Assembly: GCF_004681125.1 (NCBI RefSeq)
Contig: NZ_SIHO01000003.1
Coordinates: forward strand, 62,001-126,000
Source of the DNA: Glacieibacterium arshaanense
Lineage (GTDB): Bacteria > Pseudomonadota > Alphaproteobacteria > Sphingomonadales > Sphingomonadaceae
DNA: 64,000 bases
Direction of reading: 5' to 3'
The notes under the pieces were generated by a model. It worked only from the letters and a program-made list of their open reading frames with translations, ran no database searches and was not told where the DNA came from. Positions 8,340 to 18,548 of the stretch are shown here, in pieces. The translations under genes and the position numbers were made by a program. Position 1 is the stretch's first letter; each line of letters opens with the position of its first letter.

Positions 8340-11060
8340 TTACAATTCGACTTGTTTTGCCAGCACCGGTGACGCCGTCTGCATCGCTGCGACCGCTGCC
8401 ACCGCATCGTCGATGCCCAGCCTATCGACCGGCGTGCCCGGCGGGAAGGCGCTCAGCAGCCGCGACGGCACCGCGGGGCCGATCAGCACGAACGCGCCGT
8501 GATCATTGGCGCGGCGGATCAGCCGCCCGAACGCCTGCGCCAGCCGGCCCTGTGTTACTAGGTCATCGTACGCCGTGCCGCCGAACGCTGCGCGCCGCGC
8601 CGCGTGCAGCACCGTCGGGCGCGGCCACGGCACGCCTTCCATGACCACCAGCCGCAGCGATTGGCCCGGCACATCGACTCCGTCGCGCAGCGCGTCGGTG
8701 CCGAGCAGCGAGGATTTGGGTTCGGCGCGAAAGATGTCGACCAGCGTGCCGGTATCGATCGGATCGACATGCTGTGCGAACAGCGGCAGGCCTTCCTTCG
8801 CCAACCCGTCGACGATGCGCGCATGGACACTGCGCAGCCGCGCAATCGCAGTGAACAGCCCGAGCGTGCCGCCGCCCGCCGCCATGATCAGCCGGCGATA
8901 GGCGGTGGCGAGTGCCGGCAGGTCGCCGCGCTTGATGTCGGTGACGATGAGCACGCGGGCTTGCCCGGCATAGTCGAACGGGCTGTCGACGGCGAAGCGC
9001 TGCGGCGGCAACGCCAGATGCGTCGCGCCGGTACGCAATTCGGTGTCGCGCCATGCATCGCCCGCCGTGTCGCCGCGTGCGCGCAATGTCGCCGAGGTGA
9101 CCAGAACGCCATGCGCGGGTTCGAGCACGGCTTGCGCGAACGGCCGCGTCGGGTCGAGCCAGTGGCGATGGATGCCGACATCGAGTTCGCGGGCTTCGAT
9201 GCGGTCGACAGCGAACCAGTCGATGAAGTCGGGTTCGGCCGGGCCGCCAAGCCGCGCCAGCAGCGCCACCCAGGCGCCGAGCGTCGTGGCGCGCAGCCGC
9301 AGCCCGCTGGCGGCGCCTTCGATGCGCGCACGCCCCGGTCCGTCGAGCCAGTCGGGGGCGTCGTCAAGGACCGCGACCAGCCGCGCTTCCAATGCCGCGA
9401 GCGGCGCGCGCAACGCTTCGAGCGCGGCGCTGGCGACGGCGGCGGCCTCGATGACGGCGGCGCTGACGTCGGCGACTTCGGTTTCGAGGCTGTAGCCGGC
9501 CTCGGCATTGTTGGCGCGCGCCAGCACCTGCGTGCGCACCGCGGAAAGCAGCGCTTCGATCGGCCCGTCGGGGCTGCCGCCGGTGATGCGGCCGCGCCAG
9601 TCCTCGCCGGGCAGCGCGCGCGCGGCGTGCCCGGCAGCTTCGAGCGCCAGCGCGCCGGCGTCGTCATAACTGATGATATCCGACAATCTCGCGGCAAGGC
9701 CTCGCCTTCGGCCGCGGCCGCCCTTTTCGGGGCCGAGGATCCAGCGCCGCAACTCGATGGCTTCGGCGGCGGTCAGGTGCAGCGAAAAGCTCGAATCGGC
9801 AGCGTCGAACAGGTGGTGGCCTTCGTCGAAGACGATGCGCGTCATCGCCGCGCCTTCGGCCTTGCCGCGTACGGCGTTGACCATCACCAGCGCGTGGTTG
9901 GCGATGACGAGGTCGGCGCCGACGCTGGCGCGCGTCGCCTTTTCGATGAAGCAGGTGCGGTAATGCGGGCAGCCGGCGTAGATGCATTCGCCGCGCTGGT
10001 CGGTCAGCGCGCGCGCCGCGTTGCGCGGGAACAGCGGGCCGAGCCAGCCGGGCAGGTCGCCGCCGACCATGTCGCCGTCGCGGCTGTATTCGGCCCAGCG
10101 CGCCGCCAGCAGCGCGAATACCGCGGCGCGGCCCGAAAAGCCGCCTTGCACCGCGTCCTCGAGATTGAGCAGGCACAGGTAATTTTCGCGGCCCTTGCGC
10201 ACCACGACCTTACCGCGCTTGGCGACCGGTTCCGGGTAGGCGCGTTCGGTTTCGTGATCGAGCTGGCGCTGCAGCGCCTTGGTATAGGTCGACAGCCAGA
10301 CGGTGCCCTGCGCCTGTTGCGCCCATAGCGACGCCGGCGCGAGATAGCCGAGCGTCTTGCCGATGCCGGTGCCGGCTTCGGCGAGCACGACATTGGGGGC
10401 ATTCGCCATCTGGCGCGGGCGGAACGCGAACCCCGCCGCATGCGCATAGCCGCGCTGGCCGTCACGGCGTTCTGCGCCGATACCGAGCAGCCGGTCGAGC
10501 GTCGCGTCGATGGCGCCGTTGCTGAGTGCGACATCGGCGGGACGCGGGCGCGGCGGCGTTTCCTCCCACTTTTCGAGCTTGGTGAACAGGCTGCGTTCGG
10601 GACGCGGCGGCGGCTTGAGCCGCCGCAGGATTTCGGGCGCCCAGTTCCAGCCATGGCGCGCCAGCGCCTGCGCCAGTGCATGCGCGCCGTGACGTTCGGC
10701 CCAGTCTGGGGCATCGAGCACGTCCAGCAGATATGCCGCCGCAACCTGCAGGAACGCCGCTTCCTCGGCGCCGTCGGCGGGGGCGGCCAGCCCCAGCGTC
10801 GCCGCCAGCCCATAGGCGGTGGGTACGGTAAAACGCGCCGGATAGACGAACGCGAACAGTTCGAGCAGGTCGAAGCCGCCGAGTTCGGGATAGCCGAGCC
10901 GGCTCGCGGTGACCGGCGCGCCGAGCAGCAGATGTGGTGCATCGGCGGCGGCGCGCACCGCCGCGCCGCGGGTGACGGGCTGCGTGCTGCCATCGGCACT
11001 GCGAATCCACGCTCCTAGATGGTTGGCGACAAGCGCAGGCTGCGGGAAGGTGGACGGCAT
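8340..11060 (-). CDS. DinG/XPD-like ATP-dependent DNA helicase with N-terminal extension
   Basis: A 906-residue superfamily 2 helicase. Walker A is EAGTGIGKT (residues 228-236), the DEAH-type box is FDEGHH and the C-terminal motif VI region is QAFGRLIRRANDHGAF. Cysteines in NYLCLLN and GECIYAGCPHYRTC are arranged like the four ligands of the XPD/DinG [4Fe-4S] cluster, suggesting dependence on the neighbouring Suf system. The first 200 residues precede the helicase core and show weak similarity in layout to the tail of DnaQ-type exonuclease domains found in some DinG proteins, but without the acidic catalytic residues. The predicted role is 5'-3' unwinding in repair. Confidence 0.88.
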   Translation of the reverse strand: MPSTFPQPALVANHLGAWIRSADGSTQPVTRGAAVRAAADAPHLLLGAPVTASRLGYPELGGFDLLELFAFVYPARFTVPTAYGLAATLGLAAPADGAEEAAFLQVAAAYLLDVLDAPDWAERHGAHALAQALARHGWNWAPEILRRLKPPPRPERSLFTKLEKWEETPPRPRPADVALSNGAIDATLDRLLGIGAERRDGQRGYAHAAGFAFRPRQMANAPNVVLAEAGTGIGKTLGYLAPASLWAQQAQGTVWLSTYTKALQRQLDHETERAYPEPVAKRGKVVVRKGRENYLCLLNLEDAVQGGFSGRAAVFALLAARWAEYSRDGDMVGGDLPGWLGPLFPRNAARALTDQRGECIYAGCPHYRTCFIEKATRASVGADLVIANHALVMVNAVRGKAEGAAMTRIVFDEGHHLFDAADSSFSLHLTAAEAIELRRWILGPEKGGRGRRRGLAARLSDIISYDDAGALALEAAGHAARALPGEDWRGRITGGSPDGPIEALLSAVRTQVLARANNAEAGYSLETEVADVSAAVIEAAAVASAALEALRAPLAALEARLVAVLDDAPDWLDGPGRARIEGAASGLRLRATTLGAWVALLARLGGPAEPDFIDWFAVDRIEARELDVGIHRHWLDPTRPFAQAVLEPAHGVLVTSATLRARGDTAGDAWRDTELRTGATHLALPPQRFAVDSPFDYAGQARVLIVTDIKRGDLPALATAYRRLIMAAGGGTLGLFTAIARLRSVHARIVDGLAKEGLPLFAQHVDPIDTGTLVDIFRAEPKSSLLGTDALRDGVDVPGQSLRLVVMEGVPWPRPTVLHAARRAAFGGTAYDDLVTQGRLAQAFGRLIRRANDHGAFVLIGPAVPSRLLSAFPPGTPVDRLGIDDAVAAVAAMQTASPVLAKQVEL

Positions 11061-11192
11061 CCGCCGACTTTAGGCAAAGCGGAACATAACGCAAACAAAG
11101 AAAGTGCCCTTCACGCGCGCCGCGGCCGTTTACCGCGCCGCCGTTACCTGTCACAACCCCGCGCGGAAAATGACCTGTTTAAGGATACGACA

Positions 11193-12875
11193 ATGACGCA
11201 ATCGAAGCTGGTAATCCGCGGTGGCCGGATCGTCGATGGCACCGGCGCCGACGGCTATCTCGGCGATGTGTTGATCGAAGACGGCACGATTGTCGCGGTC
11301 GGTGCAGTCGGCGCCACCGACGCCCGCGAAATCGACGCGCGCGGCATGGTTGTCGCCCCCGGCTTCATCGATATCCACACGCATTACGATCCGCAGATCT
11401 GCTGGGACCGGCTGGCGACGCCGAGCCTCGAACATGGCGTCACCACCGTGGTCATGGGCAATTGCTCGCTCAGCCTCGCGCCGGTGCGCCCGGCCACCAG
11501 CGGCGTCGAAGGTGGCAAGGTCAAGCTGATCAAGATGTTCGAGAAGATCGAGGACATCAAACAGGCGACGTTCGACCTTGCGGTGCCGTTCAACTGGGAA
11601 AGTTTCGGCGACTATCTCGATCATATCCGCCCCGGCCTCGGCATCAATGTCGGTGCGCTCGTCGGCCATTCGGCGATCCGCTATTATGTCATGGGTGCCG
11701 ACAGTCAGGAACGCATCGCCACCGACGCCGAGATCGAGGCGATGTGCGAGCTGATGCGCGGCGCCATGGCGGCGGGCGCGATGGGGCTTTCGACCTCCTA
11801 TGTCGATATCGACGAGGACGGCCGCCCGGTGCCGAGCCGGCTGGCGGACATGCGCGAGAAGATCGCGCTGTGCAAGGCGATGGCCGAAAGCGGCCGCGGC
11901 GTGCTGCAGACGGTGCCGTATTTCATCGATATCGAAAAGCAGCTCGAAAACATCGAGGAACTCGGCGACCTTAGCCTAGCGAGCGGCATCATGTGCTCGA
12001 TCGCGCCGATCACCTACAGCCCGGTCGCACCCGAAAACTGGAAGCGTTCACTGGCCAAGCTGGAGGAGCAGCGCGCGCGCGGCGCCAAGGTGTTCGGCCA
12101 GTCGATGCCGCGCAGCTTCGACATCAACATCATCCTCTCCGAAACCTCGTTCCTGCTCTATCCGGTGCGCAAGTGGGACATGCTGATGAAGCTGCCGCTT
12201 GCCGAACGCATCATCGCCTTCGGTGATCCGGTGGCGCGGCCGGTGCTGGTCGAAGCGGCCGAACGGCGGATCATGCCGCTGCTGCGCAACATGGCGGTAG
12301 GCCGCGTCTATGCGCCCGAAAACGCGCGCTACCTTGGCCGCAAGCTGCTCGATATTTCCGCCGAAACCGGCAAATCGCCCGCCGACGTCATGCTCGACAT
12401 CGCGGTTGCCGACGGGTTGCGCACCGAATTCCAGATTCGCGGCGCCATCCATGCCGATCCCGAAATCGTCAGCATCATCCTCGACCATCCGCTGATCCAC
12501 ATCGGCGGTTCGGACGCCGGCGCGCACGTCACGCAATTCTGCGGCGCCGGCGATACCTGCGACATGATCGAGCGCTACGTGCGCGAATTCGGCAAGATGA
12601 GCCTTGAACGCGCCGTCCACCGCATGACCGGCGAGCCGGCGCGCGACTGGGGCATCCGCGGCCGCGGCACGCTGGCGCCCGGCCAGGCCGGCGACGTGGT
12701 GATCTTCGACGCCGCAACGATCGCGCGTGGAGACGAGATTTTCGAAGACGATTTCCCCGGCGGCGCCAATCGCTATGTCCGCCATGCGACAGGCATCGAC
12801 AAGGTCATCGTCAACGGCGCCGTGGTGGTCGACAAGGGCGCCTACACCGAAGCGCGCGCGGGCGTCATCGTCTGA
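11193..12875 (+). CDS. N-acyl-D-amino-acid deacylase family amidohydrolase
   Basis: A 560-residue amidohydrolase of the D-aminoacylase type. The metal site motif is GFIDIHTHYD, the characteristic cysteine block GNCSLSLAP corresponds to the zinc-binding cysteine of D-aminoacylases, and GHSAIR and SDAGAHVTQF follow in the expected order. It removes N-acyl groups from D-amino acids or related compounds in the cytosol. The ATG at 11193 has AAGGAT upstream; the frame is open further upstream but not in coding style. It is followed 93 bases later by a DUF3604 gene on the same strand. Confidence 0.88.
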   Translation: MTQSKLVIRGGRIVDGTGADGYLGDVLIEDGTIVAVGAVGATDAREIDARGMVVAPGFIDIHTHYDPQICWDRLATPSLEHGVTTVVMGNCSLSLAPVRPATSGVEGGKVKLIKMFEKIEDIKQATFDLAVPFNWESFGDYLDHIRPGLGINVGALVGHSAIRYYVMGADSQERIATDAEIEAMCELMRGAMAAGAMGLSTSYVDIDEDGRPVPSRLADMREKIALCKAMAESGRGVLQTVPYFIDIEKQLENIEELGDLSLASGIMCSIAPITYSPVAPENWKRSLAKLEEQRARGAKVFGQSMPRSFDINIILSETSFLLYPVRKWDMLMKLPLAERIIAFGDPVARPVLVEAAERRIMPLLRNMAVGRVYAPENARYLGRKLLDISAETGKSPADVMLDIAVADGLRTEFQIRGAIHADPEIVSIILDHPLIHIGGSDAGAHVTQFCGAGDTCDMIERYVREFGKMSLERAVHRMTGEPARDWGIRGRGTLAPGQAGDVVIFDAATIARGDEIFEDDFPGGANRYVRHATGIDKVIVNGAVVVDKGAYTEARAGVIV

Positions 12876-12968
12876 TACCGGCCACCGTGACCGGCGTCCG
12901 TTGCAGGCGAAACATCGCCCGGGGCGTGCCGGTCCGGTAACTGCCGCGCCGAACCGAGGAGAGCGCCA

Positions 12969-14873
12969 ATGTCCCGTTCAACCCTATTGCTGCTGCTCGC
13001 CGGTAGCGGATTGTGTGCGCTGGTGGCATGCGATCACCGCGATGCACAGGCGCCCGCACCGGCGCCTGCCGCCACCGCCACTGCCGATGCACGATATCCC
13101 GACCGCGTCTATTGGGGCGACGAGCATGTCCACACCGCCTGGTCGGCGGATGCGGCGATGGCAGGCGCGACGCTCGACCCTGAAGCGGCGGTGCGCTTTG
13201 CCCGTGGCGAACAGGTCACGTCGAACACCGGGCAGCCGGCGAAGCTGCATCGCGCCTATGACTGGGTTGCAATCACCGACCACAGCGACGGCATGGGCGC
13301 GATCAACGAGATGCAGGCCGGCAACACCGACATGATGGCCGATCCGCAAATCAAGCGCTGGGTCGGGATGATGAACGCGGGTGGCGCGACAGGTAAGGCG
13401 GCACAGCGCGAAGTCGTCAACGCGCAGGCGACGAAGTCACTGCCGAAAATCCTGATGGACCCCAGATGGATGGTGTCAGCGTGGCAGAAGACCGTCGACA
13501 TCATGGAAAAATACAATCAGCCCGGCAAATTCACCGCGTTCATCGCCTATGAATGGACGTCGAACGGCGAAAAGGGCGAGAACCTTCACCGCAACGTCAT
13601 CTTCCGCGATGGCGCCGACAAGACGCGCGCCACGCCGCCGCTGACGACATTCCAGTCCACCGTACCCGGACGCGCCGGCACCGATCCCGAATCGCTGTGG
13701 AAGTGGCTGGGTGACTGGGAAACCAAAACCGGCGGTCAAGTGCTGGCGATTCCGCACAACGGCAACATGTCGAACGGCTGGATGTTCCGCGCTGCACGTT
13801 ATGACGGCACCCCGATGACGCGCGAATGGGCCGAGGCGCGGGCGCGCTGGGAGCCATTGTACGAAGTCTACCAGATCAAGGGCACCGGCGAGGCCAACCC
13901 GAAACTGTCGCCGAATGACGAATTCGCCGATTTCAACATCTGGGACACCGCCGACCTCAACGGCAATCCCAAGCAGCCCGGCGACATCGATACCGAATAT
14001 TGGCGGCAGGCGCTGCGGGACGGGATGAAGCACCAGGCGACGCTTGGTACCAACCCGTTCAAATATGGCGCGGCGGGCGGTACCGACACGCACACCGGGC
14101 TGCCGTCAGGGGGTGAGGAGAATAATTTCTGGGGCAAGTTCGCGGTCAACGAGCCCAAGGCCGGCCGCTGGAACCAGGTGTTCCGCAAGGAAGTCACCGG
14201 CCCGCGGCTAGATTGGACGATGGCGGCTGCCGGCATCACCGGAGTCTGGGCGACATCGAACACCCGCGCGGCCATCTGGGATGCGATGAAGCGCAAGGAA
14301 ACCTATGCGTCATCGGGGCCGCGCATCACCATCCGCTTCTTCGGCGGCTATGGCCTCCCAGCCAAGGTGCGCGCCGCCGACATTGCCGCCACCGGCTATG
14401 CCAGGGGCGTGCCGATGGGAGGCGATCTCAAGCCCGCACCGGCGGGCAAGGCACCGGTGTTCGTGTTCGCCGCGATGAAGGACCCCGACGGCGCCAATCT
14501 CGACCGCCTGCAGATCGTCAAGGGCTGGGTCGATGGTCAGGGTGTCACGCACGAGAAGATCATCAACGTCAAATGGGGCGGCAATCGCAAGCTCGACGCG
14601 GCAGGCAAGTTGCCGTCGGTCGGAAACACCGTAGATCTGAACACCGCGACCTATACCAACAACATCGGCGCGACCGAACTCGTCGGCAGCTTCACCGATC
14701 CCGATTTCGATCCGAAGCTGCGGGCGTTCTATTACGTGCGCGTGCTCGAAATTCCGACGCCGCGCTGGACGCTGTATGACAGCGTCAAATACAAGGTGAA
14801 AATGGATGCCGCGGTGCCCATGGTGCAGCAGGAGCGCGCGGTAACGTCGCCGATCTGGTACAACCCAGCCTAG
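12969..14873 (+). CDS. DUF3604 domain lipoprotein
   Basis: A 634-residue exported protein. The N-terminus has a hydrophobic segment and a lipobox LVAC, then an Ala/Pro linker to about residue 40. The DUF3604 core begins at RVYWGDEHVHTAWSADA, a PHP-like metal-binding start, with DHSDGMG, PHNGNMSN and GGTDTHTG as further His/Asp-rich motifs. Proteins of this family resemble metal-dependent phosphoesterases, but no activity can be assigned. A good Shine-Dalgarno (GAGGAGAG) precedes the ATG. Linkage to the deacylase suggests shared scavenging functions, which is inference. Confidence 0.85.
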   Translation: MSRSTLLLLLAGSGLCALVACDHRDAQAPAPAPAATATADARYPDRVYWGDEHVHTAWSADAAMAGATLDPEAAVRFARGEQVTSNTGQPAKLHRAYDWVAITDHSDGMGAINEMQAGNTDMMADPQIKRWVGMMNAGGATGKAAQREVVNAQATKSLPKILMDPRWMVSAWQKTVDIMEKYNQPGKFTAFIAYEWTSNGEKGENLHRNVIFRDGADKTRATPPLTTFQSTVPGRAGTDPESLWKWLGDWETKTGGQVLAIPHNGNMSNGWMFRAARYDGTPMTREWAEARARWEPLYEVYQIKGTGEANPKLSPNDEFADFNIWDTADLNGNPKQPGDIDTEYWRQALRDGMKHQATLGTNPFKYGAAGGTDTHTGLPSGGEENNFWGKFAVNEPKAGRWNQVFRKEVTGPRLDWTMAAAGITGVWATSNTRAAIWDAMKRKETYASSGPRITIRFFGGYGLPAKVRAADIAATGYARGVPMGGDLKPAPAGKAPVFVFAAMKDPDGANLDRLQIVKGWVDGQGVTHEKIINVKWGGNRKLDAAGKLPSVGNTVDLNTATYTNNIGATELVGSFTDPDFDPKLRAFYYVRVLEIPTPRWTLYDSVKYKVKMDAAVPMVQQERAVTSPIWYNPA

Positions 14874-14894
14874 GCGCAATGCGGGGAGGCAAAG

Positions 14895-15500
14895 ATGAAA
14901 AAAGCTCGCAGTGTCGCGCAGTTCGTGCGCGCAACATTGGTTGGCGGCGTGATCTTTCTGGTGCCGGTGCTGGTCATCGCGGTGCTGTTGCGCCACGGCA
15001 TCAAGCTGGCTACCAAGCTCGCGGCGCCGCTGCTCAAGCACATGCCCGACTTGATCGGCGGAATCCTTGTCGCCGATCTGGTCGCGGCGACGCTGCTGCT
15101 GCTGCTGGCGTTTGCGGCCGGGCTGTTTGCGCGCACCAACCCCGGCCAGAGCATGATCCAGTGGGTCGAAAACAGCCTGATCGGCAGCCTGCCGCAGTTC
15201 AATTTTGTGCGCGGCGTAGCCGAAGGCGTCGGCGGCAGCGACGACCGCCATGTCGATGTCGTGCTGGTGCCGACCGACGCCGGACTCAACCTTGCCTTCG
15301 TGTTCGAACCGAGCGATGCGCCTTGGGTTGCGGTGTTCATCCCCGGCGCGCCCGACTGGCGGGCGGGCGGCGTGGCGTTTGTCGAACGCGCCAACATGCA
15401 GCCGGCGGGCATCGGCTTCATCGAGGCGATCAAGGTGCTGCGCAAGCTGGGCTCAGGCGCGCACAAGGTCATCGCGACGTTGGAGCGCGGTCCCGCCTGA
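14895..15500 (+). CDS. DUF502 family membrane protein
   Basis: A 201-residue inner-membrane protein with two strong transmembrane segments, at about residues 15-37 and 59-80 (DLVAATLLLLLAFAAGLFA). A soluble domain follows with PDAAGLNLAFVF-like and VFIPGAPDWRAG features that match DUF502. Function is unknown for the family. GGGGAGG lies 7 bases before the ATG, and the gene follows the DUF3604 gene by 21 bases. Confidence 0.85.
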   Translation: MKKARSVAQFVRATLVGGVIFLVPVLVIAVLLRHGIKLATKLAAPLLKHMPDLIGGILVADLVAATLLLLLAFAAGLFARTNPGQSMIQWVENSLIGSLPQFNFVRGVAEGVGGSDDRHVDVVLVPTDAGLNLAFVFEPSDAPWVAVFIPGAPDWRAGGVAFVERANMQPAGIGFIEAIKVLRKLGSGAHKVIATLERGPA

Positions 15501-15559
15501 CGGCGCGGCTTAAGGGCTGACCCCTCGACTTTCAGCGCCGTCACCGGCAATAGGGCGCC

Positions 15560-17143
15560 ATGACGACGACCGTATCCTCCGAAGTGCGCGCTGCCGCGCT
15601 TGTCTCCAAGGCCTGGCCATTCGAGGAAGCGCGCAAGCTGCTCGAACGCTACAAGGACGGCCCGCCGGCCAAGGGCCATGTGCTGTTCGAAACCGGCTAC
15701 GGCCCGTCGGGGCTGCCGCACATCGGCACCTTCGGCGAAGTCGCGCGCACGACGATGGTGCGCCGCGCGTTCGAGCTGATGAGCGATATCCCGACGCGGC
15801 TGATTGCGTTTTCGGACGATATGGACGGGCTGCGCAAGGTTCCGGGCGGCATTCCCAACCCTGAACTGCTCGCGGCCAACCTCAACAAGCCGCTGACGCA
15901 GGTGCCCGATCCGTTCGGCACGCACGACAGCTTCGGCGCGCATAACAACGCGCGGCTGCGGGTGTTTCTCGATACCTTCGGGTTCGAGTATGAATTCCTG
16001 TCGTCGACCGACTGCTACAAGTCGGGGCGCTTCGATGCGACGCTGCTCGCAGTGCTGGCGAACTATGACGCGGTCATCGATGTCATCCTGCCGACGCTTG
16101 GGCCCGAGCGGCGCGCGACCTATTCGCCGTTCCTGCCGATCGACCCAGCCAGCGGCGACGTGTTGCAGGTGCCGCTCGTCGCGCGCGACGTGGCGGCGGG
16201 CACCGTCAGCTATGTCCGCCCCGGCACCAACGAGACCGTCACGGTTCCGGTCACCGGCGGCCATTGCAAGCTGCAGTGGAAGGTCGACTGGGCGATGCGC
16301 TGGGTGGCGCTCGATGTCGATTATGAAATGGCCGGCAAGGATCTGATCGACTCGGTGATGCTGTCGGGCAAGATCACCCGCGTGCTGGGCGCGCGGCCGC
16401 CCGAAGGCTTCAACTACGAACTGTTCCTCGACGCCGAAGGCACCAAGATTTCGAAGTCGAAGGGCAACGGGCTGACCATCGACGAGTGGCTGACCTATGC
16501 CGCGCCCGAAAGCCTGTCGCTGTACATGTACCAGAGCCCGCGCAAGGCCAAGCGGCTGCACTTCGACGTCATCCCCAAGGCGGTCGAGGAATATTACAGC
16601 TTCATCAAGGCGTTCCCCGACCAGCCGCTCGAACAGCAGCTCGGCAATCCGGTGTTCCACATCCACGGCGGCAAGCCGCCGAAGTTCGACCTGCCGCTGA
16701 GCTTCGGGCTGCTGCTCAATCTGGTGACCGTCGCCGGCACCAGCGATCCGGCGGTGCTGTGGGGTTTCGTCAGCCGCAATTTCCCCGGCACGACACCGGC
16801 GACGCATCCCGAAATCGACCGGCTGGTGGGCTACGCGATTGCCTATGCGCGGGATTTCGTCGTGCCGACGTTGGCGCGCCGTGCGCCGACCGCGCAGGAG
16901 CGTGCCGCGCTCGAAGACCTGTCGACGCGGCTTGCGGCAATTGGCGCGGGTGCGGACGCCGAAGCCTATCAGTATGAAGTCTACGAAACCGGCAAGGCGC
17001 ATGGCTTTGAAAACCTGCGCGACTGGTTCAAGGCGCTGTATGAAATCCTCATCGGCACCAGCAACGGCCCGCGCATGGGCTCGTTCATCGCGCTCTACGG
17101 GCTCGATGAAACGCTGGCGCTGATCAACGAAAGCCTGTCATGA
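15560..17143 (+). CDS. lysK: class I lysyl-tRNA synthetase
   Basis: A 527-residue class I LysRS, the form typical of Alphaproteobacteria and Archaea and unrelated to enterobacterial LysS. The HIGH-like motif is PHIGTFGE near residue 55 and the KMSKS-like loop is KISKSKGNG. It charges tRNA-Lys in the cytosol. No clear ribosome-binding site precedes the ATG. The stop overlaps the start of a secreted-protein gene (ATGA), so the two are probably cotranscribed. Confidence 0.96.
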   Translation: MTTTVSSEVRAAALVSKAWPFEEARKLLERYKDGPPAKGHVLFETGYGPSGLPHIGTFGEVARTTMVRRAFELMSDIPTRLIAFSDDMDGLRKVPGGIPNPELLAANLNKPLTQVPDPFGTHDSFGAHNNARLRVFLDTFGFEYEFLSSTDCYKSGRFDATLLAVLANYDAVIDVILPTLGPERRATYSPFLPIDPASGDVLQVPLVARDVAAGTVSYVRPGTNETVTVPVTGGHCKLQWKVDWAMRWVALDVDYEMAGKDLIDSVMLSGKITRVLGARPPEGFNYELFLDAEGTKISKSKGNGLTIDEWLTYAAPESLSLYMYQSPRKAKRLHFDVIPKAVEEYYSFIKAFPDQPLEQQLGNPVFHIHGGKPPKFDLPLSFGLLLNLVTVAGTSDPAVLWGFVSRNFPGTTPATHPEIDRLVGYAIAYARDFVVPTLARRAPTAQERAALEDLSTRLAAIGAGADAEAYQYEVYETGKAHGFENLRDWFKALYEILIGTSNGPRMGSFIALYGLDETLALINESLS

Positions 17144-17907
17144 AATCTGTCCTCATCGCCGCCGCACTGTTGCTTGCCACGCCGGCGTTCGCCGCGCCCA
17201 GCGCTGCAAGTCTGTTCGCCGCGGGCAAATACCCCGAAGCTGTTGCCGCCGGCACGACCGAAGCCACGGCCGCATCGCTGATCATCGCTGGCCGCGCGCA
17301 GCTGCAGATCGCCGCCTACCAGACCAGCGACAAGGCGAAGGCCCGTAGCCTGATCGCCGCCGCCAACAGCAATTTCGACGCTGCCCTCGCTAAATCTCCG
17401 GGCAATGTCGATGCGACGCTGCAGAAGATCATCGCGCAGGGCTATGTCGCCAAGCTCGACCAGTCGCCCGGCGGCGCCAAGGCGATGAAGAAGGGGCTCG
17501 ACGCCTTCCTCGCCGCGCACCCCGACAACGCCGTCGCCTGGGCGGTGCTCGGCGGCTGGAACGGCGGCGCTGTCGCGTCGGTCGGCAAATTCGTCGCGGG
17601 CACCATGCTCGGCGCCAACCTCGGCGGTATGACCAAGGCGTTCGATCGCGCCATGGCGCTGGCGCCGACCGACCCGGCACACCCGAGCTTCTACGCGCTG
17701 ACCTTGCTCGACATCGATGATGACAATGCACCGCAGGCCAAGGCGCTGCTGACGCGTGCCGCCGCGATGCCCGCCACCGATGGCTACAGCATCGCGCTCA
17801 AGAACGCCGGCGGTGCGGTACTCAAGTTGCTCAATGCCGGTGACAACAAGGGCGCACAGGCAGCAGCGCGGCGCGTGTTGCCGTTCGGGATGCTGGGCAA
17901 GAGCTAA
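17140..17907 (+). CDS. secreted tetratricopeptide-like protein
   Basis: A 255-residue protein with a cleavable signal peptide ([19 protein letters not shown], likely cut after AFA). The rest is Ala-rich helical repeats in TPR style, for example [33 protein letters not shown] and [17 protein letters not shown], interrupted by a glycine-rich hydrophobic segment near residue 140. It is probably periplasmic and may bind partner proteins. It overlaps lysK by four bases; the reason for that coupling is not apparent. Two bases after its stop a REPIN-like repeat begins. Confidence 0.8.
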   Translation: MKSVLIAAALLLATPAFAAPSAASLFAAGKYPEAVAAGTTEATAASLIIAGRAQLQIAAYQTSDKAKARSLIAAANSNFDAALAKSPGNVDATLQKIIAQGYVAKLDQSPGGAKAMKKGLDAFLAAHPDNAVAWAVLGGWNGGAVASVGKFVAGTMLGANLGGMTKAFDRAMALAPTDPAHPSFYALTLLDIDDDNAPQAKALLTRAAAMPATDGYSIALKNAGGAVLKLLNAGDNKGAQAAARRVLPFGMLGKS

Positions 17908-17909
17908 TA

Positions 17910-18036
17910 GCCTCCGGCGGGCAGGGGCTTGCCCCTGCACCCATATGTTTGGGGCCGGTGCTGCGGGAACTGATACTGGTTGATTTGGCGCGGTCGGAAA
18001 TCCGGGTGCAGGGGCAAGCCCCTGCCCGCCGGAGGC
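17910..18036. repeat. REPIN-like inverted repeat pair, copy B
   Basis: Perfect 33-bp inverted arms at 17910-17942 and 18004-18036 surround a 61-bp spacer. The arm's inner palindrome reads GCAGGGGCTTGCCCCTGC, a compensated variant of copy A, with C/G changes on both sides that preserve pairing. It fills the space between two convergent genes and could act as a bidirectional transcription barrier. Confidence 0.9.
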
Positions 18037-18047
18037 GCTTTTCGCCT

Positions 18048-18374
18048 TCAGATCGCGTCGAAAATCGCCACCTGAAACGTCCCGGCGCCGCGACGCAGCG
18101 GCTTGATGTCCTGTTGGTACTTTGCCGAGAACCAGAAGGCCTCGGCCGCAGCGCGCGACGGGAAGCGCGCCAGCACGGCGTTGATGCCGGCGGGCCAGCC
18201 CTCGACGGCGTTTGACGGCACACCGGCGAACTGCGTGACACCACCATGCGCGGCGTAGAGACCTGAGTCCTCGAGCGCCTGGCTGTAGGCGGCGACCTTT
18301 TCGCTATCGGTGATGCGCGCGGTCATCAGCAGATAGGCCGGGCGCGGGGCGTCGCCGGTGGTGGGTTCGGTCAT
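18048..18374 (-). CDS. DUF1330 family protein
   Basis: A 108-residue small protein with the DUF1330 pattern: PAYLLMTARITDSEKVAAY at the N-terminus, GVTQFAGVPSNAVEGWPAG in the middle and FPSRAAAEAFWFSAKYQ near the end. The family has a dimeric alpha/beta (ferredoxin-like) fold with no established activity. The ATG at 18374 gives the family's normal length; a much longer open frame continues antisense to the TonB receptor and is not coding. The gene ends 12 bases from repeat copy B. Confidence 0.88.
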   Translation of the reverse strand: MTEPTTGDAPRPAYLLMTARITDSEKVAAYSQALEDSGLYAAHGGVTQFAGVPSNAVEGWPAGINAVLARFPSRAAAEAFWFSAKYQQDIKPLRRGAGTFQVAIFDAI

Positions 18375-18548
18375 GTGCGTGTCCTGTCCAAAATGCGGGC
18401 GATGGCCGCCGCGTTGGATGCCTGTTAGCACAGTGCGCGCGGAAAATACGCTTGTCACCGCACGGACGGCGCTGCCGCACGCAATCCGCCTTGCGGTGCA
18501 GCGCGGTGCGGGGCATGGGTTCGCTTCGGCACGAAGGGCAGTTGATAC

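Noticed and set aside
8604-10328. 574-codon plus-strand frame opposite the helicase
   Set aside because: It is antisense to motifs of a well-supported DinG-like gene and has repetitive Arg/Gly/Ala content without recognisable domains.
14870-17002. 710-codon minus-strand frame opposite the DUF502 and LysRS genes
   Set aside because: It is a shadow of conserved genes, with no start signal and no domain.
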